14,546 nucleotides of DNA from JBLNBU01 sp050260215 (GTDB lineage Bacteria > Pseudomonadota > Alphaproteobacteria > Rhodospirillales > Magnetospirillaceae). Shown piece after piece: positions 7,839-13,838 of this stretch. The notes under the pieces were generated by a model. The model searched no databases. It worked only from the letters and a program-made list of their open reading frames with translations, and had not been told where the DNA came from. The stretch covers positions 1 through 14,546 of the forward strand of contig JBLNBU010000180.1 of the NCBI GenBank assembly GCA_050260215.1, read 5' to 3'. Numbering within the stretch: the stretch's first letter is position 1; each line of letters begins with the position of its first letter. A program made the translations under genes and the position numbers.

Positions 7839-7892
7839 TGGATCCCTACGGCCTATGCAATTGGTCCGACTTCGACGGCCCGCCGGGTGCGC

Positions 7893-7898
7893 TATGAT
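7893..7898 (+). promoter_or_regulatory. Possible -10 element before the second histidine kinase
   Basis: TATGAT lies 24 bases before the ATG at 7923, in the 84-base gap after the first kinase. The best -35 candidate, TTCGAC at 7871-7876 with a 16-base spacer, is weak. The same 10-mer GCTATGATCG occurs before the slipin gene at 12725. The alternative is that the two kinase genes are simply co-transcribed. Confidence 0.3.
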
Positions 7899-7922
7899 CG
7901 CGGCTGCTTTGGAATGATTGGA

Positions 7923-9704
7923 ATGCCCGTCCGGCGCCGTCTGCTGTCGTTGGTGTTCAGCCTGCTGGTGCCGGCCGTGGTCGCCTGCGCCATGGCGGTG
8001 CTGTTCGCCTATTCCCACGAGCGCGCCCGCTCCGAGGACAATCTTTTGCGCACCGCTCAGGCCCTGGCCCGGTCGCTGGACCAGGAACTGGATTCCCACA
8101 TCCTGCAGCTCGAGGCCCTGGCTGCCTCGCCGTCGCTGCAAAACGGCGACCTTGCCGCCTTCTGGCAGCAGGCGCGCCGGGGCGTGCGCACCGAAGGCGC
8201 CTGGGTGGTGGTGCTGCGCCGCGACGGCCAGCAGGTGGTCAACACCCTGAAGCCGTTCGGGTCGGAACTGCCGCGCCATGGCGCCGAGCATCCGTTCACC
8301 CCGGCGCTGGAACAGGTCTTCGTCACCCGGCGCCCAGTGGTGTCGCGGCTGTTCATCGGCCCCGTGACCGGCGAGCCGACCTTGGCCGTCGCCGTGCCGG
8401 TATTCGATGACAAGGATCAGCCGATCTTCTGCCTGGCCATGGGGCTGGAGCCCGGCATCCTGCAGCGCGACGTGATGGGGGGCGGGCTACCGCCCGAGTG
8501 GATCGCCGCGGCCACCGATTCCGCCCGGGTCATCGTCGCCCGCTCGCCCGATCCCGGCGGCTATGTGGGCAAAAAGGTGGTGCCCGAGCTCGACCAGGCC
8601 ATGCGGGCGCAGCGCACCGGCCTGCTGGACGCGGTCTCCCACGAGGGCATCGCCACCCGCGTGGCCTTTGCCCGTTCGCCCCGGCACGGCTGGAACTTCG
8701 CCATCGGCGTGCCGCGCACCGAACTGACCGCACCGATCCTGCGCACCATGCTGCTGTTCGTCCTGGTCGCCCTGGTGCTGCTGGGGCTGGGGGCGCTGGG
8801 GGCGGCGCGCATCGGTCGTTCACTGTCGGCGGCGATCGCCTCGCTGGCCGCCGCGGCCGCCAGCCTGCGCCTCGGCGGTCCGCCGACCATCGCCCCCACC
8901 GGCGTGCGCGAGGTCGACAGCGTCGCCAGCGCCCTGGCCGAGGCCGGCGGCGCCCTGGTCCGCGCCAAGGAAAGGGCCGAGGAAGCCCAGGCCGAGGCCG
9001 AGCGGGCCAACCGCGCCAAGTCCCAGTTCCTGGCCGCCGCCAGCCACGACCTGCGCCAGCCGGTGCAGTCGCTGTTCCTGTTCCACGACGTCCTGGTCAA
9101 TGCCGGGCTCGACGGCCCGGCCGGCACCGTGGTCACCCGCATGCGCGCGGCGCTGGAAGCTCTGAAAAGCCTGCTGGACGGGCTGCTCGACATCTCGCGC
9201 CTGCATGCCGGCGCCGTCGAGGTGCGCATGGAGGAATTCGCGGTCGGCGACCTGCTCGACCGGGTCGCGCACGAGGCGGGCAGCGCCGCCGACGCCTCGC
9301 TCACCGTGGTCGGCTGCAGCGCCTGGGTCGTCAGCGACCCGGCCCAGCTGGCCCGCATCCTGCGCAACCTGGTGGACAACGCCATCAAGTACGCCGGACC
9401 GGGGGCGCGCATCGTCCTGGGCTGCCGCCGCTGCGGCGGGTCGCTGCGCATCCTGGTGGCCGACGACGGTCCCGGTATCCCGGCCGACAAGCTGGGGACC
9501 ATCTTCGAGGAGTTCGTCCAACTGGGCAATCCCGAGCGCGACCGCGCCAAGGGCCTGGGCCTGGGGCTGGCCATCGTGCGCCACCTGGCCGGGCTGCTGG
9601 GGCACGAGGTGGCGGTCAGCTCGCAGCCCGGCCGCGGCACCGTCTTTACCATCACCGTCCCCCTGGCGCGGGTGTCGATTATATCAAAGGTATTGAGTGC
9701 CTGA
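7923..9704 (+). CDS. Sensor histidine kinase, minimal paralogue of the preceding hybrid kinase
   Basis: The product is 593 aa. Seen: TM1 (about 8-29), a periplasmic sensor region of about 240 residues with the same arrangement as the upstream kinase (a 'SHEGIATRVAFARSPRHGWNFAIGVPR' segment against 'TKEGISSYGLVMRAGTAGWSLAMGAPR'), and TM2 (about 273-296). A HAMP-like and coiled-coil linker follows, then HisKA ASHDLRQPVQ (His375). The HATPase has NLVDNAIKY, DDGPGIP and GLGLGLA. It lacks both the PAS domain and the receiver of its neighbour. The HisKA regions share a 24-base identical stretch at DNA level, so the pair probably arose by duplication. The start could be ATG at 7923 or 7914, or GTG at 7887; 7923 places TM1 normally, with weak GGA-type ribosome sites. 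The partner regulator is not in the window; the receiver of the upstream hybrid is one candidate. Confidence 0.92.
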   Translation: MPVRRRLLSLVFSLLVPAVVACAMAVLFAYSHERARSEDNLLRTAQALARSLDQELDSHILQLEALAASPSLQNGDLAAFWQQARRGVRTEGAWVVVLRRDGQQVVNTLKPFGSELPRHGAEHPFTPALEQVFVTRRPVVSRLFIGPVTGEPTLAVAVPVFDDKDQPIFCLAMGLEPGILQRDVMGGGLPPEWIAAATDSARVIVARSPDPGGYVGKKVVPELDQAMRAQRTGLLDAVSHEGIATRVAFARSPRHGWNFAIGVPRTELTAPILRTMLLFVLVALVLLGLGALGAARIGRSLSAAIASLAAAAASLRLGGPPTIAPTGVREVDSVASALAEAGGALVRAKERAEEAQAEAERANRAKSQFLAAASHDLRQPVQSLFLFHDVLVNAGLDGPAGTVVTRMRAALEALKSLLDGLLDISRLHAGAVEVRMEEFAVGDLLDRVAHEAGSAADASLTVVGCSAWVVSDPAQLARILRNLVDNAIKYAGPGARIVLGCRRCGGSLRILVADDGPGIPADKLGTIFEEFVQLGNPERDRAKGLGLGLAIVRHLAGLLGHEVAVSSQPGRGTVFTITVPLARVSIISKVLSA

Positions 9705-9721
9705 ACCGCTGGGGGTAGAGT
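9693..9721 (+). promoter_or_regulatory. Putative promoter for the binding-protein/kinase operon
   Basis: TTGAGT (9693-9698) and TAGAGT (9716-9721) are separated by exactly 17 bases; each matches sigma70 consensus at 4 of 6. The -35 overlaps the last codons of the upstream kinase, in a locally AT-rich patch. A start near 9728 would give a leader of about 16 bases containing the TGAGGTG ribosome site. Confidence 0.4.
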
Positions 9722-9743
9722 TTGGGGTGCTGAGGTGCACTCC

Positions 9744-10580
9744 ATGCGGACCTTGTCCCGTCTTCTGCTCGTATTGCTGCTGCTGTCCGCTGGCCTCTCC
9801 GTTTCGGCGGCCGAGCCGCTGAAGGTCATCTTGCTGCCGTTCACCAACACGGCGACGCTGATGAAGGTGCACCAGCCCATCCGCCAGCACCTGCAGGCGG
9901 CGCTTGGCCGGCCGGTCGAGCTTTATACATCGGCCGATTTCCCCGCCCATTTCGACGAGGTTCGCCGGGGCGCCTTCGACGTGGCGATCACCGGCCCCCA
10001 TTTCGGAGCCTGGGCGGTGGACCATGGCCACCGTGGCCTGTTGCGCTATCGGCCCAACCTGTCGCCGCTGCTGGCAGTGCGCAAGGATTCGAACATCACC
10101 GGGCCGGCGCAGCTGCGCGGCAAGAAGGTGGTGCTGTCCAACCGCCTGTCGACCTCGTCGCTGGGCGGCGAGCGCTGGCTGGTCGAGGCGGGGCTGGTGG
10201 CCGGGCGCGACTACACCTTGTCGGTCAGTCCGACCCACACCACCGCCATCATGGCGGTGGCCATGGGCGAGGCGGACGCGGCCATCACCACCCATACGCC
10301 CATCCAGCAGGCACCGGCCGACATCCGCGATCGCATCGCCGAGGTGGTCAGCCCCATCGCGGTGCCGCACCTGTTCACCGTCGCCAACGCCCGCATGTCC
10401 GCCGACGAGGCGGCCGAGATCAAGGCGGCGCTGCTGTCGTTCGAGTCCTCCCCTGAGGGCCGCGCCTTCTTTGCCGAAACCGGCTACGAGGGGTATGTGG
10501 AGCTGACCGCCGCCGATGTCCGCGCCATGCAGCCGACCGTGGAGCTGCTGATGCGGCTGGTCGAGGCGCCAAAGCCTTGA
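9744..10580 (+). CDS. PhnD-like periplasmic solute-binding protein
   Basis: The product is 278 aa. A Sec signal peptide (residues 1-22, hydrophobic run LLLVLLLLSAGLSV, likely cleavage after VSAA) is followed by a two-lobed phosphate/phosphonate-type binding fold (PhnD family). Seen: KVILLPFTNTATLMKVHQPIRQHLQAALGRPVEL, then FDEVRRGAFDVAITGPHFGAW, LRGKKVVLSNRLSTSS and AIMAVAMGEADAAITTHT. The ligand cannot be told from sequence; the family binds phosphonates, phosphite, phosphate and other oxyanions or organic acids. No ABC permease or ATPase adjoins it. Instead the stop TGA overlaps the TTG start of the next histidine kinase, which points to a ligand-presenting sensor subunit. The start is ATG at 9744 with TGAGGTG 6 bases upstream; GTG at 9735 is an alternative. 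Confidence 0.86.
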   Translation: MRTLSRLLLVLLLLSAGLSVSAAEPLKVILLPFTNTATLMKVHQPIRQHLQAALGRPVELYTSADFPAHFDEVRRGAFDVAITGPHFGAWAVDHGHRGLLRYRPNLSPLLAVRKDSNITGPAQLRGKKVVLSNRLSTSSLGGERWLVEAGLVAGRDYTLSVSPTHTTAIMAVAMGEADAAITTHTPIQQAPADIRDRIAEVVSPIAVPHLFTVANARMSADEAAEIKAALLSFESSPEGRAFFAETGYEGYVELTAADVRAMQPTVELLMRLVEAPKP

Positions 10581-11968
10581 AGCAGCTGTTCCAGACCACC
10601 GACACCTTCCGCAATTCCCTGCGTTTCCGCCTCATCGTTGCCAGCGTCATCATCGAGCTGTTGATGCTGGCGCTGATGATCGGCAACAACCTGCGCCAGG
10701 CCGACCGGCACCTGACCGCGCTGACCCAGGCCCGCATCGACGAACTGGCCGAGACGTTCTCGGTGGCGGTCGGTCCCGTGCTGGCGGCGCGCGACCATGC
10801 CAGCCTGCGCAGCCTGGTTGACCGCCTGGTGGCGCTGCCCGACGTCACCTACCTCGAGGTGCACGACCGCGACGGCCGCACCCTGGTCGCCGCCGGCGAG
10901 ACCGCCCATGGCGGCGACGACATGGTCCGCCATGCCGAGGTCAAGGTCGACCTTTACGGCCAGGTTTACGGCTTCCTTCATTACGGCCTGTCGCTGGCGG
11001 CGCTGCAGCGGGCCCGCCACGAGCTCCTGGTCCAGGGCATCGTCATCGCCGCCGCCGAAATCTTCCTGACCGTCGCCGCCCTGTCGGTGGTCGCCGTGCT
11101 GCTGACCCGCAAGCTGGAGAACCTGACCCGCGCCAGCGTGCGCTTCGCCGCCGGCGACTACGCCACCGTGGTGGGCATCAAGGGCAACGACGAGGTGGCC
11201 GCCCTGTCGGCGGCGTTCAACGCCATGAGTGCCGCCGTGCGCGAGCAGTTCAAGCGCCTGGAGGACAACGCCGTGGTGCTGCGCCGCTCCAATGCCGAGC
11301 TGAGCCGCATGGCCGACATTTCGGCCCATCACCTGCAGGAACCGGTGCGCCGCCTGATCAGCTACAGCCAGCTGCTCGAGTTGCGGGCCGGTGGTGCCCT
11401 GTCGTCCGAGGCCGCCGACTGTGTCGCCACCATCGTCGCCGACGCCCGGCGGCTGAAAAGGCTGCTGGTCGACCTGCAGGCCTATGCTTCGCTCGACATC
11501 GACCCCACGGCCGCCGGCACCCGGGTCGATCTCGGCCGCTGTGCCGCCGACGCCGTCGTCCGCCTGCGTGCGCTCATCGAGGAGTGCGGCGGCGAGATCA
11601 CCGTCAAGGCCCTGCCGTCGGTGGTAGGCAACCCGGTCCAGTTGACCGCGTTGTTCCTGCACCTGTTCGAAAACGCCCTCGACCACCGCAGCCCCGAGCG
11701 GCCGCCGCACATCGTGGTGTCAGCCTCGCGCACCGACCACAGCGAGATGGTGGCGGTCCGCGACAACGGCCCGGGCATTCCGCCCGACTATCGCGACCAG
11801 GTGTTCGACCTGTTCACCCGCCTGGATTCCCAGTCCGGAGGGACCGGCATCGGCCTGGCCATGGTCAAGAAGATCGTCGAATCCCACGGCGGGCACGTGT
11901 GGATCGAACCCAACCGTCCCGCCGGCACGTCGGTCAATTTCGTGCTGCCGGCCCCGGACCGGCCATAA
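10577..11968 (+). CDS. HAMP sensor histidine kinase coupled to the PhnD-like protein
   Basis: The product is 463 aa. Seen: TM1 (about 17-36), a periplasmic region of about 110 residues, TM2 (about 151-176), HAMP (about 176-230), and HisKA with ISAHHLQEPVRRL (His251). The HATPase (about 345-460) has LFENALDH, DNGPGIP and GTGIGLAMVKKI. The phytochrome-kinase-like HisKA normally reads SHDLQEP; here the acidic residue after the His is replaced by a second His. The start is TTG at 10577, overlapping the stop of the binding-protein gene as TTGA, with GAGGCG about 9 bases upstream, so translation should be coupled. It probably reads the state of that binding protein and autophosphorylates; no receiver domain or regulator is encoded beside it. 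A GC hairpin follows the TAA stop. Confidence 0.92.
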   Translation: MKQLFQTTDTFRNSLRFRLIVASVIIELLMLALMIGNNLRQADRHLTALTQARIDELAETFSVAVGPVLAARDHASLRSLVDRLVALPDVTYLEVHDRDGRTLVAAGETAHGGDDMVRHAEVKVDLYGQVYGFLHYGLSLAALQRARHELLVQGIVIAAAEIFLTVAALSVVAVLLTRKLENLTRASVRFAAGDYATVVGIKGNDEVAALSAAFNAMSAAVREQFKRLEDNAVVLRRSNAELSRMADISAHHLQEPVRRLISYSQLLELRAGGALSSEAADCVATIVADARRLKRLLVDLQAYASLDIDPTAAGTRVDLGRCAADAVVRLRALIEECGGEITVKALPSVVGNPVQLTALFLHLFENALDHRSPERPPHIVVSASRTDHSEMVAVRDNGPGIPPDYRDQVFDLFTRLDSQSGGTGIGLAMVKKIVESHGGHVWIEPNRPAGTSVNFVLPAPDRP

Positions 11969-11974
11969 GCGCGC

Positions 11975-11999
11975 CGCCCCCGGGGCAATCCCGGGGGCG
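11975..11999. terminator. Strong GC hairpin, probable bidirectional terminator
   Basis: CGCCCCCGGG (11975-11984) pairs perfectly with CCCGGGGGCG (11990-11999) around a 5-base loop, 6 bases after the kinase stop codon. It lies between that gene and the stop of the convergent 42-aa gene (12018). No run of T follows on either strand, so it is a hairpin-only terminator or an mRNA 3'-end protector. Confidence 0.55.
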
Positions 12000-12017
12000 A
12001 AACGCCAGCAGTCTTGC

Positions 12018-12146
12018 CTACTGGTCGCCGTGCTTCTTGCCCTTCTGGACCCACACGAACACGAACAACCCGACGGTAATGACCAGCAGAACGCCAACGA
12101 AACCGATGGCGATGTAGGCGTCGTTGTCCAAGCCCTGGAAATTCAT
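12018..12146 (-). CDS. Small single-pass membrane protein, 42 aa, unrecognised
   Basis: The product is 42 aa. It has a short acidic N-terminus (NFQGLDNDAY), one hydrophobic helix at about residues 11-33 (IAIGFVGVLLVITVGLFVFV followed by WV), and a basic, hydrophilic tail QKGKKHGDQ. By the positive-inside rule the tail faces the cytoplasm. The ORF is credible despite its size: a perfect AGGAGG ribosome site lies 8 bases before the ATG, and the stop is followed by a strong hairpin. No family is recognised. Small subunits of respiratory oxidases have this shape, but no oxidase gene is in the window. It diverges from the DsrC/TusE-like gene across a 183-base intergenic region. Confidence 0.7.
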   Translation of the reverse strand: MNFQGLDNDAYIAIGFVGVLLVITVGLFVFVWVQKGKKHGDQ

Positions 12147-12154
12147 GGGTGATC

Positions 12155-12160
12155 CCTCCT
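12155..12160 (-). promoter_or_regulatory. Consensus ribosome binding site of the 42-aa gene
   Basis: On the minus strand this reads AGGAGG, 8 bases before the ATG at 12146-12144. It is the best Shine-Dalgarno match seen in the window and is the main support that this very short ORF is translated. Confidence 0.75.
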
Positions 12161-12273
12161 GTCCAACTCCATCGCATGACTATGACCGAGGTGGAAAAAG
12201 GGGCGGCCGGACCTTCGGGAATGGCAGCCATGCACAACTGAGACGGTGCCCCCTGGCCGGACGGGTGGGGGGC

Positions 12274-12302
12274 TTGGCGGCTGGCCCCGGGCTCTATATA
12301 TT
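12274..12302 (+). promoter_or_regulatory. Sigma70-like promoter of the DsrC/TusE-like gene
   Basis: TTGGCG (12274-12279) and TATATT (12297-12302) are separated by 17 bases; the -10 lies in a short AT-rich stretch (CTATATATTAGAAATG) that stands out from the GC-rich surroundings. Transcription would start near 12309, about 21 bases before the ATG. Confidence 0.55.
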
Positions 12303-12329
12303 AGAAATGCATGTTATTGGAGGCCGGCC

Positions 12330-12719
12330 ATGAAGCCCAAGCGCTACGAGGGGATCGTGCCGGTGGCCCCCCACCACCTGCGCACCGTCACGGTGAACGG
12401 CCGGGAACTCGCCACCGACGCCGAGGGTTATCTGGTCGACCGCTCGCAGTGGAGCGAGGACTTCGCCCGCGCCCTGGCAGGCGCCCATCGGCTGACGCTG
12501 ACGCCCGAGCACTGGCTGGTCATCAGCTTCATCCGCAACCACTGGCGTACCCGCGGCCGCACCGCCTCGTTGCGCGAGATGGTGCGCCATTTCCGCGGGG
12601 TGTGGGGCAGGGACAAGGGCTCGGTCGGGTACCTGTTCCACCTGTTCGAGGCCGGCGGCGGCCCGGTCAAGTTCGGCAACCGCCTGGCCGGGGTGCCGCG
12701 GGTCGCCGGCGACGCCTAG
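12330..12719 (+). CDS. DsrC/TusE-family protein lacking all cysteines
   Basis: The product is 129 aa. After an N-terminal extension of about 19 residues it follows the DsrC/TusE pattern closely: VNGRELATDAEGYLVDRSQWSEDFARALA, LTLTPEHWLVISFIRNHW, RTASLREMVRHF, then DKGSVGYLFHLF and GNRLAGVPRVAGDA. E. coli TusE has the matching SSQWSE, LSPEHWEVVRFVRDFY, EKGNSRYLYRLF and IAGLPKPVKCI. Known members carry sulfur on a C-terminal cysteine (TusE in tRNA 2-thiouridine synthesis, DsrC in sulfite reduction). Here the penultimate residue is Asp, and the second family cysteine is also absent, with no Cys anywhere, so persulfide relay is impossible. A regulatory or binding role, as proposed for cysteine-free family members, is inference. 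The start is ATG at 12330 with GGAGG 6 bases upstream. Confidence 0.87.
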   Translation: MKPKRYEGIVPVAPHHLRTVTVNGRELATDAEGYLVDRSQWSEDFARALAGAHRLTLTPEHWLVISFIRNHWRTRGRTASLREMVRHFRGVWGRDKGSVGYLFHLFEAGGGPVKFGNRLAGVPRVAGDA

Positions 12720-12723
12720 GGCG

Positions 12724-12732
12724 TGCTATGAT
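12724..12732 (+). promoter_or_regulatory. Extended -10 element (TGCTATGAT) before the slipin gene
   Basis: TGC precedes TATGAT (12727-12732), an extended -10 form with no recognisable -35. Transcription would start near 12739, about 22 bases before the slipin ATG. It lies 5 bases after the stop of the DsrC/TusE-like gene, so the slipin could be expressed independently of it. Confidence 0.4.
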
Positions 12733-12735
12733 CGG

Positions 12736-12751
12736 CCCCGGTCAACCGGGG
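12736..12751 (+). other. Hairpin touching the slipin ribosome site
   Basis: CCCCGG (12736-12741) pairs with CCGGGG (12746-12751) around loop TCAA. The right arm supplies part of the GGGGAGGGG ribosome site just before the ATG at 12761. It would lie at or very near the 5' end of a transcript from the extended -10 element. Confidence 0.4.
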
Positions 12752-12760
12752 AGGGGCGAT

Positions 12761-13525
12761 ATGACGGACCTGCTTGTCGTAGCGATGGGGATCGTGGCGG
12801 TCGTGGTCGCGGCCTCGATCAAGGTGGTCCCGCAATACCAGCAAGGCGTGGTGCTGACCCTGGGGCGTTATACCGGCACCCGCGTGCCGGGCCTGGCCCT
12901 GGTGGTGCCGTTGATCCAGGAGATGCTGCGGGTCGACATGCGGGTGATGGTCACCGAGGTCGAGCCCCAGGACGTGATCTCGCGCGACAACGTGTCGGTC
13001 AAGGTCACCGCGGTGGTCTATTCCAAGGTCCAGGACCCGCGCCAGGCTTTGCTGGAGGTGGCCAACTACCGTGCCGCGGTGTCCCAGCTGGCGCAGGTGA
13101 TGCTGCGCTCGACGCTGGGGGCGCACACCCTGGACGAGCTGCTGCAGAAGCAGGATGAACTGAAAAAGCGCCTGAAGGAGCTGCTGGACGCGCGCACCGA
13201 GGCGTGGGGCGTCGAGATCCAGGCAGTCGAGATCCGCTCGCTGGACCTCGAGGCCAACATGATCCGCGCCATGGCGCAGGAGGCCGAGGCAGAGCGCGGC
13301 CGGCGCGCCCGCGTGATCACCGCCCAAGGCGAGGCCCAGGCCGCCGAGAAGCTGGCCGAGGCCGCACGCACCCTGTCGGCCACGCCCCAGGCCATGGTGC
13401 TGCGCACCCTGTCGACCTTGAAGGAGATCGCGGCCGAGAAGAATTCGACCATCGTCTTCCCGATGCCGCTGGAAACCATGATGCCGACCCTGCTGGAGCG
13501 CCTGGTCGGCCCTAAGGAGCCCTGA
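12761..13525 (+). CDS. Slipin (SPFH/stomatin-family membrane protein)
   Basis: The product is 254 aa, a normal length for bacterial slipins. Seen: an N-terminal membrane segment (about 4-22), then the SPFH/PHB domain beginning VVPQYQQGVVLTLGRY and including VPLIQEMLRVDMRV, VEPQDVISRDNVSVKVTAVV and LRSTLGAHTLDELL. A charged helix AMAQEAEAERGRRARVITAQGEAQAAEKL and a hydrophobic C-terminal region follow. Family members oligomerise as membrane-bound cages or microdomain scaffolds and are often paired with an NfeD-family partner. No NfeD gene is present on either side here; instead the ATG of a 75-aa gene follows the stop directly. The start is ATG at 12761 with GGGGAGGGG upstream. Confidence 0.92.
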   Translation: MTDLLVVAMGIVAVVVAASIKVVPQYQQGVVLTLGRYTGTRVPGLALVVPLIQEMLRVDMRVMVTEVEPQDVISRDNVSVKVTAVVYSKVQDPRQALLEVANYRAAVSQLAQVMLRSTLGAHTLDELLQKQDELKKRLKELLDARTEAWGVEIQAVEIRSLDLEANMIRAMAQEAEAERGRRARVITAQGEAQAAEKLAEAARTLSATPQAMVLRTLSTLKEIAAEKNSTIVFPMPLETMMPTLLERLVGPKEP

Positions 13526-13753
13526 ATGGCCAATTTCGACGACCAATCCAAGAAGCGCCTGGCCGAGCAGCTGACCGCCGCCTTCGACGATGAAAACGCC
13601 GGCGACATGGAGGCGTTTACCCGCAACTTCCTGCACAACGGCACCTTGCTCGACCAGATCGGCGACCAGTACCCGGCCGCGTCCATGTCGGCGGTGCGCA
13701 CGCTGATGCTGCAGGCCTACGGGGAGTGGGTTCGTACCCGCGAAAACGGGTAA
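13526..13753 (+). CDS. Small soluble protein of unknown function, co-transcribed with slipin
   Basis: The product is 75 aa with no signal peptide or membrane segment. The first half is helical and charged (DDQSKKRLAEQLTAAFDDENAGDMEAF), the rest mixed (RNFLHNGTLLDQIG, then MSAVRTLMLQAYGEWVRTRENG). No family is recognised. The ATG follows the slipin TGA with no gap, and AAGGAG lies 6 bases upstream inside the slipin gene, so translation is very likely coupled. The position normally taken by nfeD next to slipins is filled by this gene, but it does not resemble NfeD, which has membrane helices and an OB-fold. A cytosolic partner of the slipin is a guess from position only. Confidence 0.78.
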   Translation: MANFDDQSKKRLAEQLTAAFDDENAGDMEAFTRNFLHNGTLLDQIGDQYPAASMSAVRTLMLQAYGEWVRTRENG

Positions 13754-13838
13754 GGCCGCCGCGATTACTTGACGACCATCAACGACGCGTGCCCCCCGTC
13801 GCGGTTTAACCCGTCTTCTCTTCGGCCGGGAGGATGGG

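Noticed and set aside
12311..12760. In-frame upstream extension of the slipin ORF, giving a 404-aa product
   Set aside because: The extension is Arg/Gly/Pro-rich and out of frame with the DsrC/TusE-like gene. A proper ribosome site and membrane segment start at 12761.
13769..13774. TTGACG as a -35 for the cytochrome gene
   Set aside because: No acceptable -10 occurs 16-18 bases downstream; that stretch is a C-run.
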